NCBI RefSeq assembly: GCF_008253865.1
Contig: NZ_CP042331.1
Coordinates: forward strand, 6,227,501-6,291,500
DNA length: 64,000 nt
Direction: 5' to 3'
Source of the DNA: Bosea sp. F3-2
GTDB taxonomy: Bacteria > Pseudomonadota > Alphaproteobacteria > Rhizobiales > Beijerinckiaceae
In this document: piece after piece, positions 1-10,794 of the stretch
How the letters are laid out: each line of letters begins with the position of its first letter
Position numbering within the stretch: the stretch's first letter is position 1
Translations under genes and position numbers: made by a program
The notes under the pieces: model-generated
The model's input: the letters and a program-made list of their open reading frames with translations, nothing else
Told to the model about the DNA's origin: nothing
Database searches by the model: none

Positions 1-423
1 GGCCGCGTCGCGATGGACGAGCGCATCGTCGATGCCTGCGCGATGCAGTTGGTGATGAAGCCGGAGCAGTTCGACGTCATCGTCACCACCAACCTGTTCG
101 GCGACATCCTCTCCGACCAGATCGCCGGCCTCGTCGGCGGGCTCGGCATGGCGCCGGGCGCCAATATCGGCCCGGACGTGGCGATCTTCGAGGCGGTCCA
201 CGGCTCGGCCCCGGACATCGCCGGCAAGGGCATCGCCAACCCGCTCGCTCTGCTCCTGGCGAGCTGCCTGATGCTCGACCATGTCGGCGAGGGCGGGAAG
301 GCGACGGCGATCCGCAACGCCGTCGATACCGTGCTCAACACCGACAAGATCAAGACCGGTGACCTCGGCGGCACGGCGTCGACCAAGGATTTTGCAGCAG
401 CGATTATGAAGCGACTGGCATGA
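1..423 (+). CDS. NAD-type isocitrate dehydrogenase, C-terminal part (cut by window edge)
   Basis: The reading frame is open from base 1, so the gene begins outside the window; 140 C-terminal residues are visible. They match the end of the isocitrate/isopropylmalate dehydrogenase fold: DERIVDACAMQLV, then the metal and substrate loop TTNLFGDILSDQIAGL, then GMAPGANIG and EAVHGSAPDIAGKG. The MAPGANIG and AVHGSAPDIAGKGIANP signatures fit the short NAD-dependent isocitrate dehydrogenases better than LeuB, but the discriminating N-terminal residues are missing. The enzyme would convert isocitrate to 2-oxoglutarate and CO2 in the cytoplasm. Its stop overlaps the start of the next gene (ATGA at 420-423), so the two are probably co-transcribed and translationally coupled. 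A tartrate or isopropylmalate dehydrogenase is the alternative. Confidence 0.85.
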   Translation, partial: GRVAMDERIVDACAMQLVMKPEQFDVIVTTNLFGDILSDQIAGLVGGLGMAPGANIGPDVAIFEAVHGSAPDIAGKGIANPLALLLASCLMLDHVGEGGKATAIRNAVDTVLNTDKIKTGDLGGTASTKDFAAAIMKRLA

Positions 424-2129
424 CGAAAGCACAAGCGAACCACGCCTCTTCGGAGCAGGGCAAGAAGACTGGGCAACCCACGGTCAAGGGGTCGGATCTC
501 CTTGTCGCGGCCCTGGAGAACGAGGGGGTCGACCGCATCTTCGGCGTGCCGGGCGAAGAGAACCTCGACGTCGTCGAGTCGCTGCGGAACTCGAAGATCC
601 AGCTGATCCTGACCCGGCATGAGCAGGCGGCTGCTTTCATGGCAGCCACCCATGGCCGGCTGACGGGCAGGCCCGGCGTCTGCATCGCGACGCTGGGGCC
701 GGGCGCGCTCAACTTCTCGACGGGCGCGGCCTACGCCCATCTCGGTGCGATGCCGATGGTGATGATCACCGGCCAGAAGGCGATCATGAGCAGCCGCCAG
801 GCGCGCTTCCAGATCGTCGACGTGATCGCCTCGATGAAGCCGCTGACCAAGATGACGCGGCAGATCGTCAGCGCCGCCAGCATCCCGACGATCGTGCGCG
901 ACGCCTTCCGCACCGCGATGGAGGAGCGGCCCGGCCCGGTTCATCTCGAATTGCCGGAGGACATCGCCGGGGAGAAGGTTCCGGCCGTTTCGGTCGTGCC
1001 GGTCCATCCGATCGAGATTCCGGTCGCGCACCGCACGGCGCTCGACCGCGCCGCCGAGATGATCGTTAAGGCGAAGCGGCCGCTGATCATGTTCGGCGCG
1101 GCCTCGAGCCGGCCGCGCGGGACCCACGGGATCGCCAGCTTCGTGCGGCGCACCGGCATCCCGTTCTTCAACACGCAGATGGGCAAGGGCACGGTGCCCG
1201 GTGGCTCCAACCTCTATATGGGCACCGCCGCGCTCTCCGAGCGCGACTATGTGCATGACGCCGTCGACAAGGCCGACCTGATCATCTCGATCGGTCACGA
1301 CACGGTCGAGAAGCCGCCCTTCATCATGGGCCCCACTGGACCGCAGGTGATCCATGTCGGCTATCAGTCGGCCACGGTCGAGCAGGTCTTCTTCCCGCAT
1401 GCCGAGGTGGTGGGCGATGTCGGGCCGAGCCTTGAGGCGCTGGCCGACCGGATCGAGGGCAAGCTGCCGAATGCCGGCGCGCTGCTGCCGCTGCGCGAGG
1501 AGATCCTCGCCAAGATCGCCGATCGCGCCGACGAAGAACGCTGGCCGGTGACGCCGCAGCGCCTGATCCACGACATCCGCAAGGTCATGCCGGAGAACGG
1601 TATCCTGGCGCTCGACAACGGCATGTACAAGATCTGGTTCGCCCGTAATTACCGGACCTATGTCGCCAACACTGTGCTGCTCGACAACGCGCTGGCGACG
1701 ATGGGGGCAGGGCTTCCTTCGGCGATGATGGCGGCGATGCTCCATCCGGAGCGCCGCGTCATGGCGGTCTGCGGCGATGGCGGCTTCATGATGAACAGCC
1801 AGGAGCTCGAGACCGCGGTCCGTCTCAAGCTCAACCTGGTCGTGCTGATCTTGGACGACGGCGCCTACGGCATGATCCGCTGGAAGCAGGCGGTCGACGA
1901 TTTCCCGGATTTCGGCCTGACCTTCGGCAATCCGGACTTCGTCGCCTATGCGCAGTCCTATGGCGCGAAGGGCACGCGGATAGAGTCGCTGGAGGCGCTC
2001 GCGCCGACGCTCGAAGCCGCCTTCCAGGGCGGGGGCGTCCATGTCGTCGCGGTGCCGATCGACTATTCGGAAAACATCCGCGTGCTCGTCGACGAGCTCC
2101 GCGGGCGCGCCCAGCCGGAACCCGCCTGA
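420..2129 (+). CDS. Acetolactate synthase large subunit-like TPP enzyme
   Basis: This 569-residue protein has the three-domain layout of thiamine-diphosphate carboligases. The N-terminal domain starts at LLVAALENEGVDRIFGVPGEEN and carries the catalytic glutamate in TRHEQAAAFMA. A central domain follows. The C-terminal TPP-binding motif reads GDGGFMMNSQELETAV, then LNLVVLILDDGAYGMI. The family condenses two pyruvates to 2-acetolactate, for branched-chain amino acids (IlvB) or as a catabolic pyruvate sink (AlsS). No small regulatory subunit (ilvN) is adjacent, and the neighbours are fermentation and storage genes, so a catabolic role seems more likely; this is inference. The ATG at 420 overlaps the preceding stop by 4 bases. 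Other TPP enzymes of the same fold remain possible. Confidence 0.85.
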   Translation: MTKAQANHASSEQGKKTGQPTVKGSDLLVAALENEGVDRIFGVPGEENLDVVESLRNSKIQLILTRHEQAAAFMAATHGRLTGRPGVCIATLGPGALNFSTGAAYAHLGAMPMVMITGQKAIMSSRQARFQIVDVIASMKPLTKMTRQIVSAASIPTIVRDAFRTAMEERPGPVHLELPEDIAGEKVPAVSVVPVHPIEIPVAHRTALDRAAEMIVKAKRPLIMFGAASSRPRGTHGIASFVRRTGIPFFNTQMGKGTVPGGSNLYMGTAALSERDYVHDAVDKADLIISIGHDTVEKPPFIMGPTGPQVIHVGYQSATVEQVFFPHAEVVGDVGPSLEALADRIEGKLPNAGALLPLREEILAKIADRADEERWPVTPQRLIHDIRKVMPENGILALDNGMYKIWFARNYRTYVANTVLLDNALATMGAGLPSAMMAAMLHPERRVMAVCGDGGFMMNSQELETAVRLKLNLVVLILDDGAYGMIRWKQAVDDFPDFGLTFGNPDFVAYAQSYGAKGTRIESLEALAPTLEAAFQGGGVHVVAVPIDYSENIRVLVDELRGRAQPEPA

Positions 2130-2227
2130 GCCACCGGCATAAGCGGCACGATCCTGCAGGCTCCGACGGTGTATCGTCGAAGCCTGACGGAGCAGCCGCC
2201 CGCTGAGAACGCACTTCCCGCGAGAGC

Positions 2228-2249
2228 AGGCCCTGCCGCAGCAGGGCCT
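2228..2249. other. 9-bp stem hairpin in the ilvB-like/adh gap
   Basis: AGGCCCTGC and GCAGGGCCT form a perfect 9-bp stem around the 4-base loop CGCA. It lies in the 156-base gap between the TPP enzyme and the alcohol dehydrogenase. No T-run follows, so it is a poor intrinsic terminator. It could attenuate or stabilise an mRNA end, or be incidental in GC-rich sequence. Confidence 0.3.
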
Positions 2250-2285
2250 CCCGGACCTCACGCCCCCAGGACGGAAGATCACGGC

Positions 2286-3461
2286 ATGACACCTTTTACC
2301 TTCCAGGCACCCGCCAACATCCTCTTCGAGGCCGGTGCCTCACGTAAGATCGCGGAGCGCGTGAAGGACTATGGCGCCCGCCATGTCCTGCTCGTCACCG
2401 ACAAGGGGGTGCGGGGCGCCGGGCTGACCGGCAATGCCGAAGCGGCCCTGGCCGCGGCCGGGATCGCCCTCACCATCTTCGAGGACGTGGTCGCCGATCC
2501 ACCCTCACATGTCATCGAGACGGCGGCGGAGCTCTGCCGCAGCCAGGGCGTCGACCTCGTCCTCTCGATCGGCGGCGGGAGCGCGCTCGACACCGCCAAG
2601 CTGGTCGCCTATCTCGCCAAGACCCCGGATCGGCTTGACGACATCTACGGCGTCGGCCTCGCCAAGGGCGAGCGGCTGCCGCTGCTGCTGGTCCCGACCA
2701 CGGCCGGCACCGGCTCGGAGGTCACGCCGATCGCGATCGTGACGACGCCGACCACGGAGAAGAAGGGCGTGGTCTCGCCGCGCCTGATCCCGGACTGGGC
2801 GATCCTCGATCCGGAGCTGACGCTCGGCCTGCCGGCGCATGTCACCGCCGCCACCGGCATCGACGCCATGGTGCATGCGATCGAGGCCTATACCAGCAGG
2901 ATCAAGAAGAACCCCATGTCGGACCAGCTCGCCCTTAAGGCGCTGGATCTGCTGTCGCGCAACATCCGGACCGTCTGCACCGACGGCAAGAACCTGGAAG
3001 CGCGCTCGCAGATGCTGCTCGGCTCGATGCTGGCCGGCATGGCCTTCGCCAATGCCCCGGTCGCCGCCGTCCATGCGCTGGCCTATCCGATCGGCGCGAT
3101 CTTCCATGTGCCGCACGGGCTCTCGAACGCGCTGGTCATGCCGCATGTGCTTGCCTTCAACCGCCCGGCGGCGGAGGCGCTCTATGCCGAGCTCGCCGAT
3201 GTCGTGAAGCCGGGCCATCAGGCGCGCTCCGCCGCCGAGGCGGCCGGTGTCTTCATCGAGGAGATCGTCGCGCTCTGCCGGGATTGTCAGGTGCCGGACA
3301 CGCTCGCGGCGGTCGGAATCGCCGAGAAGGACCTGCCGAAGCTCGCCGAGGACGCGATGAAGCAGACCCGGCTGCTGGTGAACAACCCGCGCGAGCTCGA
3401 CTACCAGCAGACCTTCGAGATCTACCGCAGCGCGCTCCTCGGGCGCGGCGCGGCGGCCTGA
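2286..3461 (+). CDS. Iron-containing (group III) alcohol dehydrogenase
   Basis: The protein has 391 residues, the usual length for Fe-ADHs. The start is set at ATG 2286, which has GGAAG 9 bases upstream and gives an N-terminus MTPFTFQAPANILFEAG typical of the family; an upstream in-frame start at 2169 would add an unlike Pro-rich tail. The NAD(P)-binding GGGSALDTAK motif is followed by PTTAGTGSE and the metal ligands in the ATGIDAMVHAIEAY and HVPHGLSNALVMPHV segments. It would interconvert an alcohol and an aldehyde with NAD(P)H. With PHA and CoA-transferase genes around it, a 4-hydroxybutyrate or short-chain alcohol substrate is plausible, but sequence alone does not show the substrate. Confidence 0.9.
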   Translation: MTPFTFQAPANILFEAGASRKIAERVKDYGARHVLLVTDKGVRGAGLTGNAEAALAAAGIALTIFEDVVADPPSHVIETAAELCRSQGVDLVLSIGGGSALDTAKLVAYLAKTPDRLDDIYGVGLAKGERLPLLLVPTTAGTGSEVTPIAIVTTPTTEKKGVVSPRLIPDWAILDPELTLGLPAHVTAATGIDAMVHAIEAYTSRIKKNPMSDQLALKALDLLSRNIRTVCTDGKNLEARSQMLLGSMLAGMAFANAPVAAVHALAYPIGAIFHVPHGLSNALVMPHVLAFNRPAAEALYAELADVVKPGHQARSAAEAAGVFIEEIVALCRDCQVPDTLAAVGIAEKDLPKLAEDAMKQTRLLVNNPRELDYQQTFEIYRSALLGRGAAA

Positions 3462-3482
3462 CCGGACGGTAGGAGGCGCGCG

Positions 3483-4226
3483 ATGGCGGGCGAGCAGGAC
3501 GATCAGCCGGAACTCTCCAGGATGTTCCTGCGCATGAGCGAGGTCTGGCGGGAATCGGCCGAGAAGGCCGGCGCCGCCGGCAAGCTCTGGTCGGAATCGA
3601 TGATGCCGTTCCTGACGCAACGGGCGACGGACAGCAGCCTCTTCGGCGCGGCGCAGGGCGGTGAGATCACCGAAGCCATCAAGCGCATGGCGGAAGGCCC
3701 CAAGCTGGCCGATGTCTGGAACCTCGACCGCGAAATCTACACGCTCATGGCGGCCTGGATGGATATCCAGCAGCGCATGGCCGCCTATCGCGCCGTCGTC
3801 TCCGTGCCATGGAACCGGGCCTTCGAGCGCTACAGCGCCGCGCTCAAGGAGAAGCAGGACCAGGGCGGCGAGCAGGAGACCGACTGGCGCAAGGCCTTCG
3901 GCGTCTGGAGCGGCATCGCCAATGAGGAGCTGATCAGGAACCAGCGTTCCGAGGAGTTCTTGGGCGCCCAGCGCGAGCTGCTGCGCTCGGCGCTTGTCGT
4001 GCGCACCCAGCAGCAGCGCATCGCGGATTCCGTCGCCAAGCTATTCGGCCTGCCGACGCAGCAGGATTTCGACGAGGTAACCCGGCAGCTCACCGAGCTG
4101 CGCCGCGAGCTGCGCGCGCATTTGCGCTCGCAGCGCCGGGCGGAGCGTGCCGGCCACGACGAGGCCTCCGAGGCCCGGAAACCCGCTCCGGCTACCGCGA
4201 AACGGACAGGGAGGGGGAAGGCATGA
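3483..4226 (+). CDS. phaE: Class III PHA synthase subunit PhaE
   Basis: This 247-residue, largely alpha-helical, charged protein is placed directly before a class III phaC and matches the PhaE pattern: a helical N-terminal half with many Trp and Met residues (RMSEVWRESAEKAG, AWMDIQQRMAAYR), an EEFLGAQRELLRSALVVR segment around residue 160, and a basic, Ala-rich tail. PhaE has no catalytic residues; it forms the active synthase complex with PhaC on the granule surface. AGGAGG lies 7 bases before ATG 3483. The stop overlaps the phaC start (ATGA at 4223-4226), giving translational coupling of the two subunits. PhaE is poorly conserved, so much of the confidence comes from its position. Confidence 0.85.
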   Translation: MAGEQDDQPELSRMFLRMSEVWRESAEKAGAAGKLWSESMMPFLTQRATDSSLFGAAQGGEITEAIKRMAEGPKLADVWNLDREIYTLMAAWMDIQQRMAAYRAVVSVPWNRAFERYSAALKEKQDQGGEQETDWRKAFGVWSGIANEELIRNQRSEEFLGAQRELLRSALVVRTQQQRIADSVAKLFGLPTQQDFDEVTRQLTELRRELRAHLRSQRRAERAGHDEASEARKPAPATAKRTGRGKA

Positions 4227-5326
4227 CCGACAGCAACGCCGCCCTGAACGCCTTCTTCAAGGATTTTGCCCAGAATCTCGGCCGACTCCAGAAGGGCGCC
4301 GACGTGATTGCCGGCATCCGCGATGCCGATGTCGATGTCGGCTCGACGCCGAAGCGGCTCGTCCTGCGGCGGGACAAGGTCGAGCTGTTCCGCTACGAGC
4401 CGCAGGTCGAGCAGAAGATCGAGACGCCGGTCCTGATCGTCTACGGGCTGATCGGCCGCTACACCATGGCCGATCTCCAGCCCGACCGCTCGCTTGTGCG
4501 CAGCCTGCTCGCCAAGGGGTTGGACCTCTGGCTGATCGACTGGGGCCAGCCGGGACGCAACGAACGCTGGCTGACCATCGACGACTATGTCGACGACTAT
4601 ATCGACGAGGCGGTCGAGCGCATCTGCCGCGAGACCGGGCACGACAAGATCACCCTGCTCGGCATCTGCGAAGGCGGCGTCTTCACCACCTGCTACGCCG
4701 CCCTGCACAAGGAGCGCGTCCGCAATCTCGTGCTGACGATCACGCCGGTCGACTTCCATGCCGACGTCGACGATCCGGCCGCCCATCACGGCTTCCTCAA
4801 CGTCTGGACACGCAGCCTCGCGCCCGAGGACATCGACAAGATGGTCGACGCGCTCGGCGTCATTCCCGGCGAGTTCATGAGCTCGATCTTCTCGCTGATG
4901 ACGCCGATGCGCTCGCTGACGAAGTACAATGTCGATCTCGTCGACATCATCGACGACAAGGACAAGATGATGAACTTCCTGCGCATGGAGAAGTGGCTGG
5001 CCGACAGGCCGGACCATCCCGGCGCGGCGGGCCGGCAATGGCTGCGCGAGCTCTACCAGGAGAACCGTCTCTTCGAGGGCAAGTTCGAGCTCTCGGGCCG
5101 CGAGGTCGATCTCGGCGAGATCGATGTGCCGGTGCTCAACATCTTTGCCCTCGACGACCACATCATCCCGCCGACCTGCTCGAAGGCGCTGGCGGAGAAG
5201 GTCGGCAGCTCCGACTACACCGAGATCCCGCTGCCCGGCGGCCATGTCGGCCTCTTCGTCTCCAGCAAGTCGCAAGGCGCTCTGACCAAGAGCATCGCCG
5301 ACTGGCTGCAGGCGCGCGACGGCTGA
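4223..5326 (+). CDS. phaC: Class III poly(3-hydroxyalkanoate) synthase subunit PhaC
   Basis: The 367-residue length is typical of class III PhaC (class I enzymes are about 590). The lipase-like box GICEGG places the nucleophile at Cys149, the same number as in the well-studied Allochromatium vinosum enzyme. The rest of the triad is visible as Asp312 (ALDDHIIPP) and His341 (PGGHVGLF), spaced 29 residues as in that enzyme. WLIDWGQPG and the DDYVDDYID segment are also family hallmarks. It polymerises 3-hydroxyacyl-CoA, mainly 3-hydroxybutyryl-CoA, into PHA granules together with PhaE. It is coupled to phaE by a 4-base overlap and followed after 10 bases by a CoA-transferase gene. No phaA or phaB is in the window, so monomer supply must come from elsewhere. 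Confidence 0.93.
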   Translation: MTDSNAALNAFFKDFAQNLGRLQKGADVIAGIRDADVDVGSTPKRLVLRRDKVELFRYEPQVEQKIETPVLIVYGLIGRYTMADLQPDRSLVRSLLAKGLDLWLIDWGQPGRNERWLTIDDYVDDYIDEAVERICRETGHDKITLLGICEGGVFTTCYAALHKERVRNLVLTITPVDFHADVDDPAAHHGFLNVWTRSLAPEDIDKMVDALGVIPGEFMSSIFSLMTPMRSLTKYNVDLVDIIDDKDKMMNFLRMEKWLADRPDHPGAAGRQWLRELYQENRLFEGKFELSGREVDLGEIDVPVLNIFALDDHIIPPTCSKALAEKVGSSDYTEIPLPGGHVGLFVSSKSQGALTKSIADWLQARDG

Positions 5327-5336
5327 GGGACGGGCG

Positions 5337-7310
5337 ATGCGCAACAAGATCGTCTCGGCCGCCGAGGCCGTCGCCATCATCCGCTCCGGCGACACCGTGG
5401 CATCCTCGGGCTTCGTCGGCGTCGGCACCCCGGACGAGGTGATCAAGGCGCTGGAGAAGCGCTTCCTCGACACGCGAGAGCCGCGCGACCTCAGCCTCGT
5501 CTTCGCCGCGGCGCCGGGCGACGGCGCCGAGAAGGGGCTGAATCGCCTCGCCCATGACGGCCTGGTCAAGCGCCTCGTCGGCGGCCATTTCGGCCTGGTG
5601 CCCAAGCTTGCGCGCAAGGCGGTCAGCGGCGAATACGAGGCCTACAACCTGCCGCTCGGCTGCGTCTCGCATCTGTTCCGCGAGATCGCCGGGCGCAAGG
5701 CCGGGCTCCTCTCCAAGGTCGGGCTGCAGACCTTCGTCGACCCGCGCAATGGCGGCGGCAAGCTCAACCCCAACACGACGGAGGACCTGGTCGAGCTGAT
5801 GGAGATCGGCGGCGAGCCCTGGCTGTTCTACAAGGCCTTCCCGATCCATGTCGCGATCCTGCGCGGCACCACCGCCGACCCCTATGGCAACGTGACCATG
5901 GAGAAGGAGGCGCTGACCCTCGACAATCTCTCGCTGGCGATGGCCGCCAAGAACTGCAAGGGCTTCGTCATCGTCCAGGTCGAGCGCATCGCCGCCGCCA
6001 ACTCGCTCAATCCCCGTGCCGTCAGGATCCCGGGCGCCCTGGTCGACTGCATCGTGGTGGCCGAGCCCGAGCACCATGCCCAGACCTATGCGACGCATTA
6101 CAACGGCGCCTTCTCCGGCGAGTTCCGGGCGCCGCCCGACCGCAGCCGGCCGATGATGCTGGACGAGCGCAAGGTCATCGCGCGCCGCTGCGCCTTCGAG
6201 CTGCCGATGGGCGGCGTCGTCAATCTCGGTATCGGCATGCCGGAGGGCGTCGCGGCCGTGGCGGCCGAGGAAGGCATCATCAACCTGGTCACGCTGACGG
6301 CGGAGCCCGGGATCATCGGCGGCATCCCGCAGAGCGGCCTCGATTTCGGCGCGGCGGTCAACGCCGAGGCGATCATCGACCAGCACCAGATGTTCGATTT
6401 CTACGATGGCGGCGGGCTCGATCTCGCCTGCCTCGGCCTGGCTCAGGCGGACGCGCAGGGCAACGTCAATGTCAGCCTGTTCGGCGGCCGGCTCGCCGGT
6501 GCCGGCGGCTTCATCAACATCTCGCAGAATGCAAGGCGGCTGGTCTTCTGCGGCACCTTCGCCGCGGGCGGCCTGAAGACCGAGATCCGGGACGGAGAGC
6601 TCCACATCCTGCAGGACGGCAGGCAGTCGAAGTTCATCGACAAGGTCGAGCAGATCACCTTCTCCGGCGAGCTGGCGCGCTCCATGCACCAGAGCGTGCT
6701 CTTCGTCACCGAGCGCTGCGTCTTCTCGCTGACGCCGGAGGGGCTCGAACTCACCGAGGTCGCGCCTGGCGTCGACATTGAGCGCGACATCCTCTCGAAG
6801 ATGGGCTTCCGGCCGATCGTGCGTTCGCCGCGCCCGATGGCTGCCGCGATCTTCGATCCGCAGCCGATGAAGCTGGACGAGCTCTTCCTCAACCGGCCGC
6901 TGGCGCAGCGCATGGAGTTCAGCGAGGAGCGCAACACGCTCTATCTCAACCTCGGCGGCTACCGCGTCCATACCAGCGCCGATGTCGAGGCCGTCAGGGA
7001 TGCGCTGCACGCGCTCGCCAGCCGCATCGGCCGGCGCTTCTCGGCCGTCATCAACTACGATGCGATCGATATCGCGCCATACATGAACGACGCCTGGTTC
7101 GCCATGGCGAGCGAGGTCGAGCGCGCCTGCTACGACCATGTCTCGCGCTACACCACCAGCGCCTTCCTGCGCCTCAAGCTCGGCACCGCCCTGGCGGACC
7201 GCGAGGTCGCCCCGCACGTCTTCGAAAGCCGGCGCGAGGCGACCGACCATGTGCTCGGCCGCTTCGATCAGGCCGCGGCAAATCCCAGCCAACCCCTGTC
7301 GCCCCTTTGA
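5337..7310 (+). CDS. Family I CoA-transferase with fused subunits (propionate/acetate or 3-ketoacid type)
   Basis: The 657 residues hold both CoA-transferase domains in one chain. The N-terminal half begins IVSAAEAVAIIRSGDTVASSGF, with GTPDEVIKAL next. The C-terminal half has LGIGMPEGVAAVAAEEG and the catalytic glutamate Glu323 in AEPGIIGG. The late EVAPGVDIERDILSKM motif resembles propionate CoA-transferase (Pct/YdiF type). Unlike those enzymes of about 520 residues, this protein continues for about 120 residues with a helical tail (ALHALASRIGRRFSAVI onward). The enzyme moves CoA between short-chain acids and could charge hydroxy acids for PhaC or release acetate. It sits 10 bases after phaC, which supports a role in PHA precursor or acyl-CoA balance. 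The exact substrates cannot be read from sequence. Confidence 0.85.
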   Translation: MRNKIVSAAEAVAIIRSGDTVASSGFVGVGTPDEVIKALEKRFLDTREPRDLSLVFAAAPGDGAEKGLNRLAHDGLVKRLVGGHFGLVPKLARKAVSGEYEAYNLPLGCVSHLFREIAGRKAGLLSKVGLQTFVDPRNGGGKLNPNTTEDLVELMEIGGEPWLFYKAFPIHVAILRGTTADPYGNVTMEKEALTLDNLSLAMAAKNCKGFVIVQVERIAAANSLNPRAVRIPGALVDCIVVAEPEHHAQTYATHYNGAFSGEFRAPPDRSRPMMLDERKVIARRCAFELPMGGVVNLGIGMPEGVAAVAAEEGIINLVTLTAEPGIIGGIPQSGLDFGAAVNAEAIIDQHQMFDFYDGGGLDLACLGLAQADAQGNVNVSLFGGRLAGAGGFINISQNARRLVFCGTFAAGGLKTEIRDGELHILQDGRQSKFIDKVEQITFSGELARSMHQSVLFVTERCVFSLTPEGLELTEVAPGVDIERDILSKMGFRPIVRSPRPMAAAIFDPQPMKLDELFLNRPLAQRMEFSEERNTLYLNLGGYRVHTSADVEAVRDALHALASRIGRRFSAVINYDAIDIAPYMNDAWFAMASEVERACYDHVSRYTTSAFLRLKLGTALADREVAPHVFESRREATDHVLGRFDQAAANPSQPLSPL

Positions 7311-7360
7311 CGGGCACTTCGCCCACCGCAACCAGCCATCAGCAACCGGGAGAACGCGAT

Positions 7361-7783
7361 ATGGCCAAAGCCCCCGAACCGAACCTCAACAGCGTGACCG
7401 ACCAGATCAAGGAGATGGTCGAGAAATTCAAACTGCCGGGCGTCGACGCTCAGGCTCTGGTCGAGCAGCAGCGCAACAACATCAATGCGGCCGTCGAGAC
7501 GATGAGGATCGCAGCCGACGGCACGCACAATGTCGCCAAGCGGCAGCTCGAGCTCTTCCACGCCGCCTCGACGCAGCTCCTCTCGATGTTCAGCGAAGCC
7601 AAGCTGAAGCCCGAGGAGCGGGCGGAGCTCGCCAAGAAGGCCTTCGACGCTGCGCTCGCCGGCTCGCGCGAGGTCTACGACATCACCGCCAAGGCGAGCG
7701 AGGAGGCGTTCTCCGTCGCCCGGCAGCGCGTCACCGAGGGTGTCGAGCAGTTCCGCAAGCATATCGAGCGCAAAGACGGCTAG
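7361..7783 (+). CDS. Phasin family protein
   Basis: This 140-residue, almost entirely helical protein has the phasin pattern: a short polar N-terminus, then amphipathic helices rich in Ala, Glu, Gln and Val (QALVEQQRNNINAAVETM, LFHAASTQLLSMFSEA, SREVYDITAKASEEAF). The start is ATG 7361, preceded by GGGAGAA; an upstream in-frame start at 7307 would overlap the transferase stop and add an unlikely tail. Phasins coat PHA granules and control their size and number. Its position between the CoA-transferase and an alpha/beta hydrolase, and close to phaE-phaC, supports that role. The stop at 7783 directly abuts the next start. Confidence 0.85.
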   Translation: MAKAPEPNLNSVTDQIKEMVEKFKLPGVDAQALVEQQRNNINAAVETMRIAADGTHNVAKRQLELFHAASTQLLSMFSEAKLKPEERAELAKKAFDAALAGSREVYDITAKASEEAFSVARQRVTEGVEQFRKHIERKDG

Positions 7784-8728
7784 ATGTCCGAGGCGACGCT
7801 GAACAAGCCAGAATCGGCGCGGGGGCAAGCCTCCGCGCGCAAGGCGCCCGAGCCGGCTCGCAGCGGCTCGGTGCTTGGCCTGTCGACGACCGATTTCCAC
7901 GAGATCGCCTATGTCGAATGGGGGCCGGAAGAGAGCGACGTCCCGGTGCTCTGCGTCCATGGCCTGACGCGCCAGGGCCGCGACTTCGACCATCTGGCCG
8001 CCAATCTCGCCCGGCGCCGGCGCCGGGTCGTCTGTCCGGACCTGCCGGGCCGCGGCCGCAGCCAGTCCCTCTCCGATCCCGCCGACTATGCGCTGCCGCA
8101 ATATTGCGCCGACATGAACGCGCTGATCGCGCGGCTCGGCGTTACCCAGGTCGACTGGGTCGGAACCTCGCTTGGCGGCCTGATCGGCATCGTGCTGGCG
8201 GGCATGCCGGGCTCCTGCATCCGCCGGCTGGTCGTCAACGATATCGGTCCCTACGTGTCGTCGGTCGGCCTGATGCGCATCGGCTCCTATCTCAACGAGA
8301 TGCCGCGCCTCTTCGGGACCATCGAGCAGGCGGAGCGATATTTCCGCGAGATCCTCGCCCCCTATGGCGATCTCAGTGACGAGCAATGGCGGCACATCAC
8401 CGAGCATAGCATCCGCTGGGACGACGAGCGCCGGGTGTTCACCATGCTGTGCGACCGCGAGATCGCGCGCGCCTTCCGCAGTTCCTGGCTCGTCAGCCTG
8501 AACCTCTGGAAATACTGGGAACGGATCGGCGTGCCGACGCTCGTCCTCCATGGCGCCAAATCCGACCTGCTGACGCACGAGCTCTGCGACGAGATGCTCG
8601 AGCGCAATGCCAACGCCACGCTTCATCGCTTCGAGGAGTGCGGCCACGTCCCGCCGCTCTTCGAGCCGCACCAGATCAAGATCGTGACGGATTTCCTGAC
8701 CGACAAGCGCCCGACCGGGCCGGATTAG
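7784..8728 (+). CDS. Alpha/beta-fold hydrolase
   Basis: The 314-residue protein has a clear alpha/beta-hydrolase layout: LCVHGLTRQGRDFD (oxyanion region), VVCPDLPGRGRSQ, the nucleophile elbow GTSLGGLIG, the acid region VLHGAKSDLLTHE and the terminal histidine in FEECGHVPPLFEP. Its ATG directly follows the phasin stop, so it is part of the same transcript. In this setting it could be an intracellular PHA or hydroxyacid-ester hydrolase, or a thioesterase releasing free acid for the CoA-transferase. The substrate is not evident. There is no signal peptide, so it acts in the cytoplasm. Confidence 0.85.
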   Translation: MSEATLNKPESARGQASARKAPEPARSGSVLGLSTTDFHEIAYVEWGPEESDVPVLCVHGLTRQGRDFDHLAANLARRRRRVVCPDLPGRGRSQSLSDPADYALPQYCADMNALIARLGVTQVDWVGTSLGGLIGIVLAGMPGSCIRRLVVNDIGPYVSSVGLMRIGSYLNEMPRLFGTIEQAERYFREILAPYGDLSDEQWRHITEHSIRWDDERRVFTMLCDREIARAFRSSWLVSLNLWKYWERIGVPTLVLHGAKSDLLTHELCDEMLERNANATLHRFEECGHVPPLFEPHQIKIVTDFLTDKRPTGPD

Positions 8729-8779
8729 GCGCGACATCGAGACCACCAAACCCAGCCCTGGAGCTCCGGGAGACAGACT

Positions 8780-10756
<1,977 letters not shown>

Positions 10757-10794
10757 CGGCCGGCGCTCCGGACAACGCGCGATAGGAAACGCCG

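Noticed and set aside
5163..7331. Long minus-strand frames opposite the CoA-transferase and the hydrolase-acs genes (also 3830-5617 and 7268-9502)
   Set aside because: Low-complexity Arg/Ala/Asp/Gly translations opposite well-supported genes; typical high-GC shadows.
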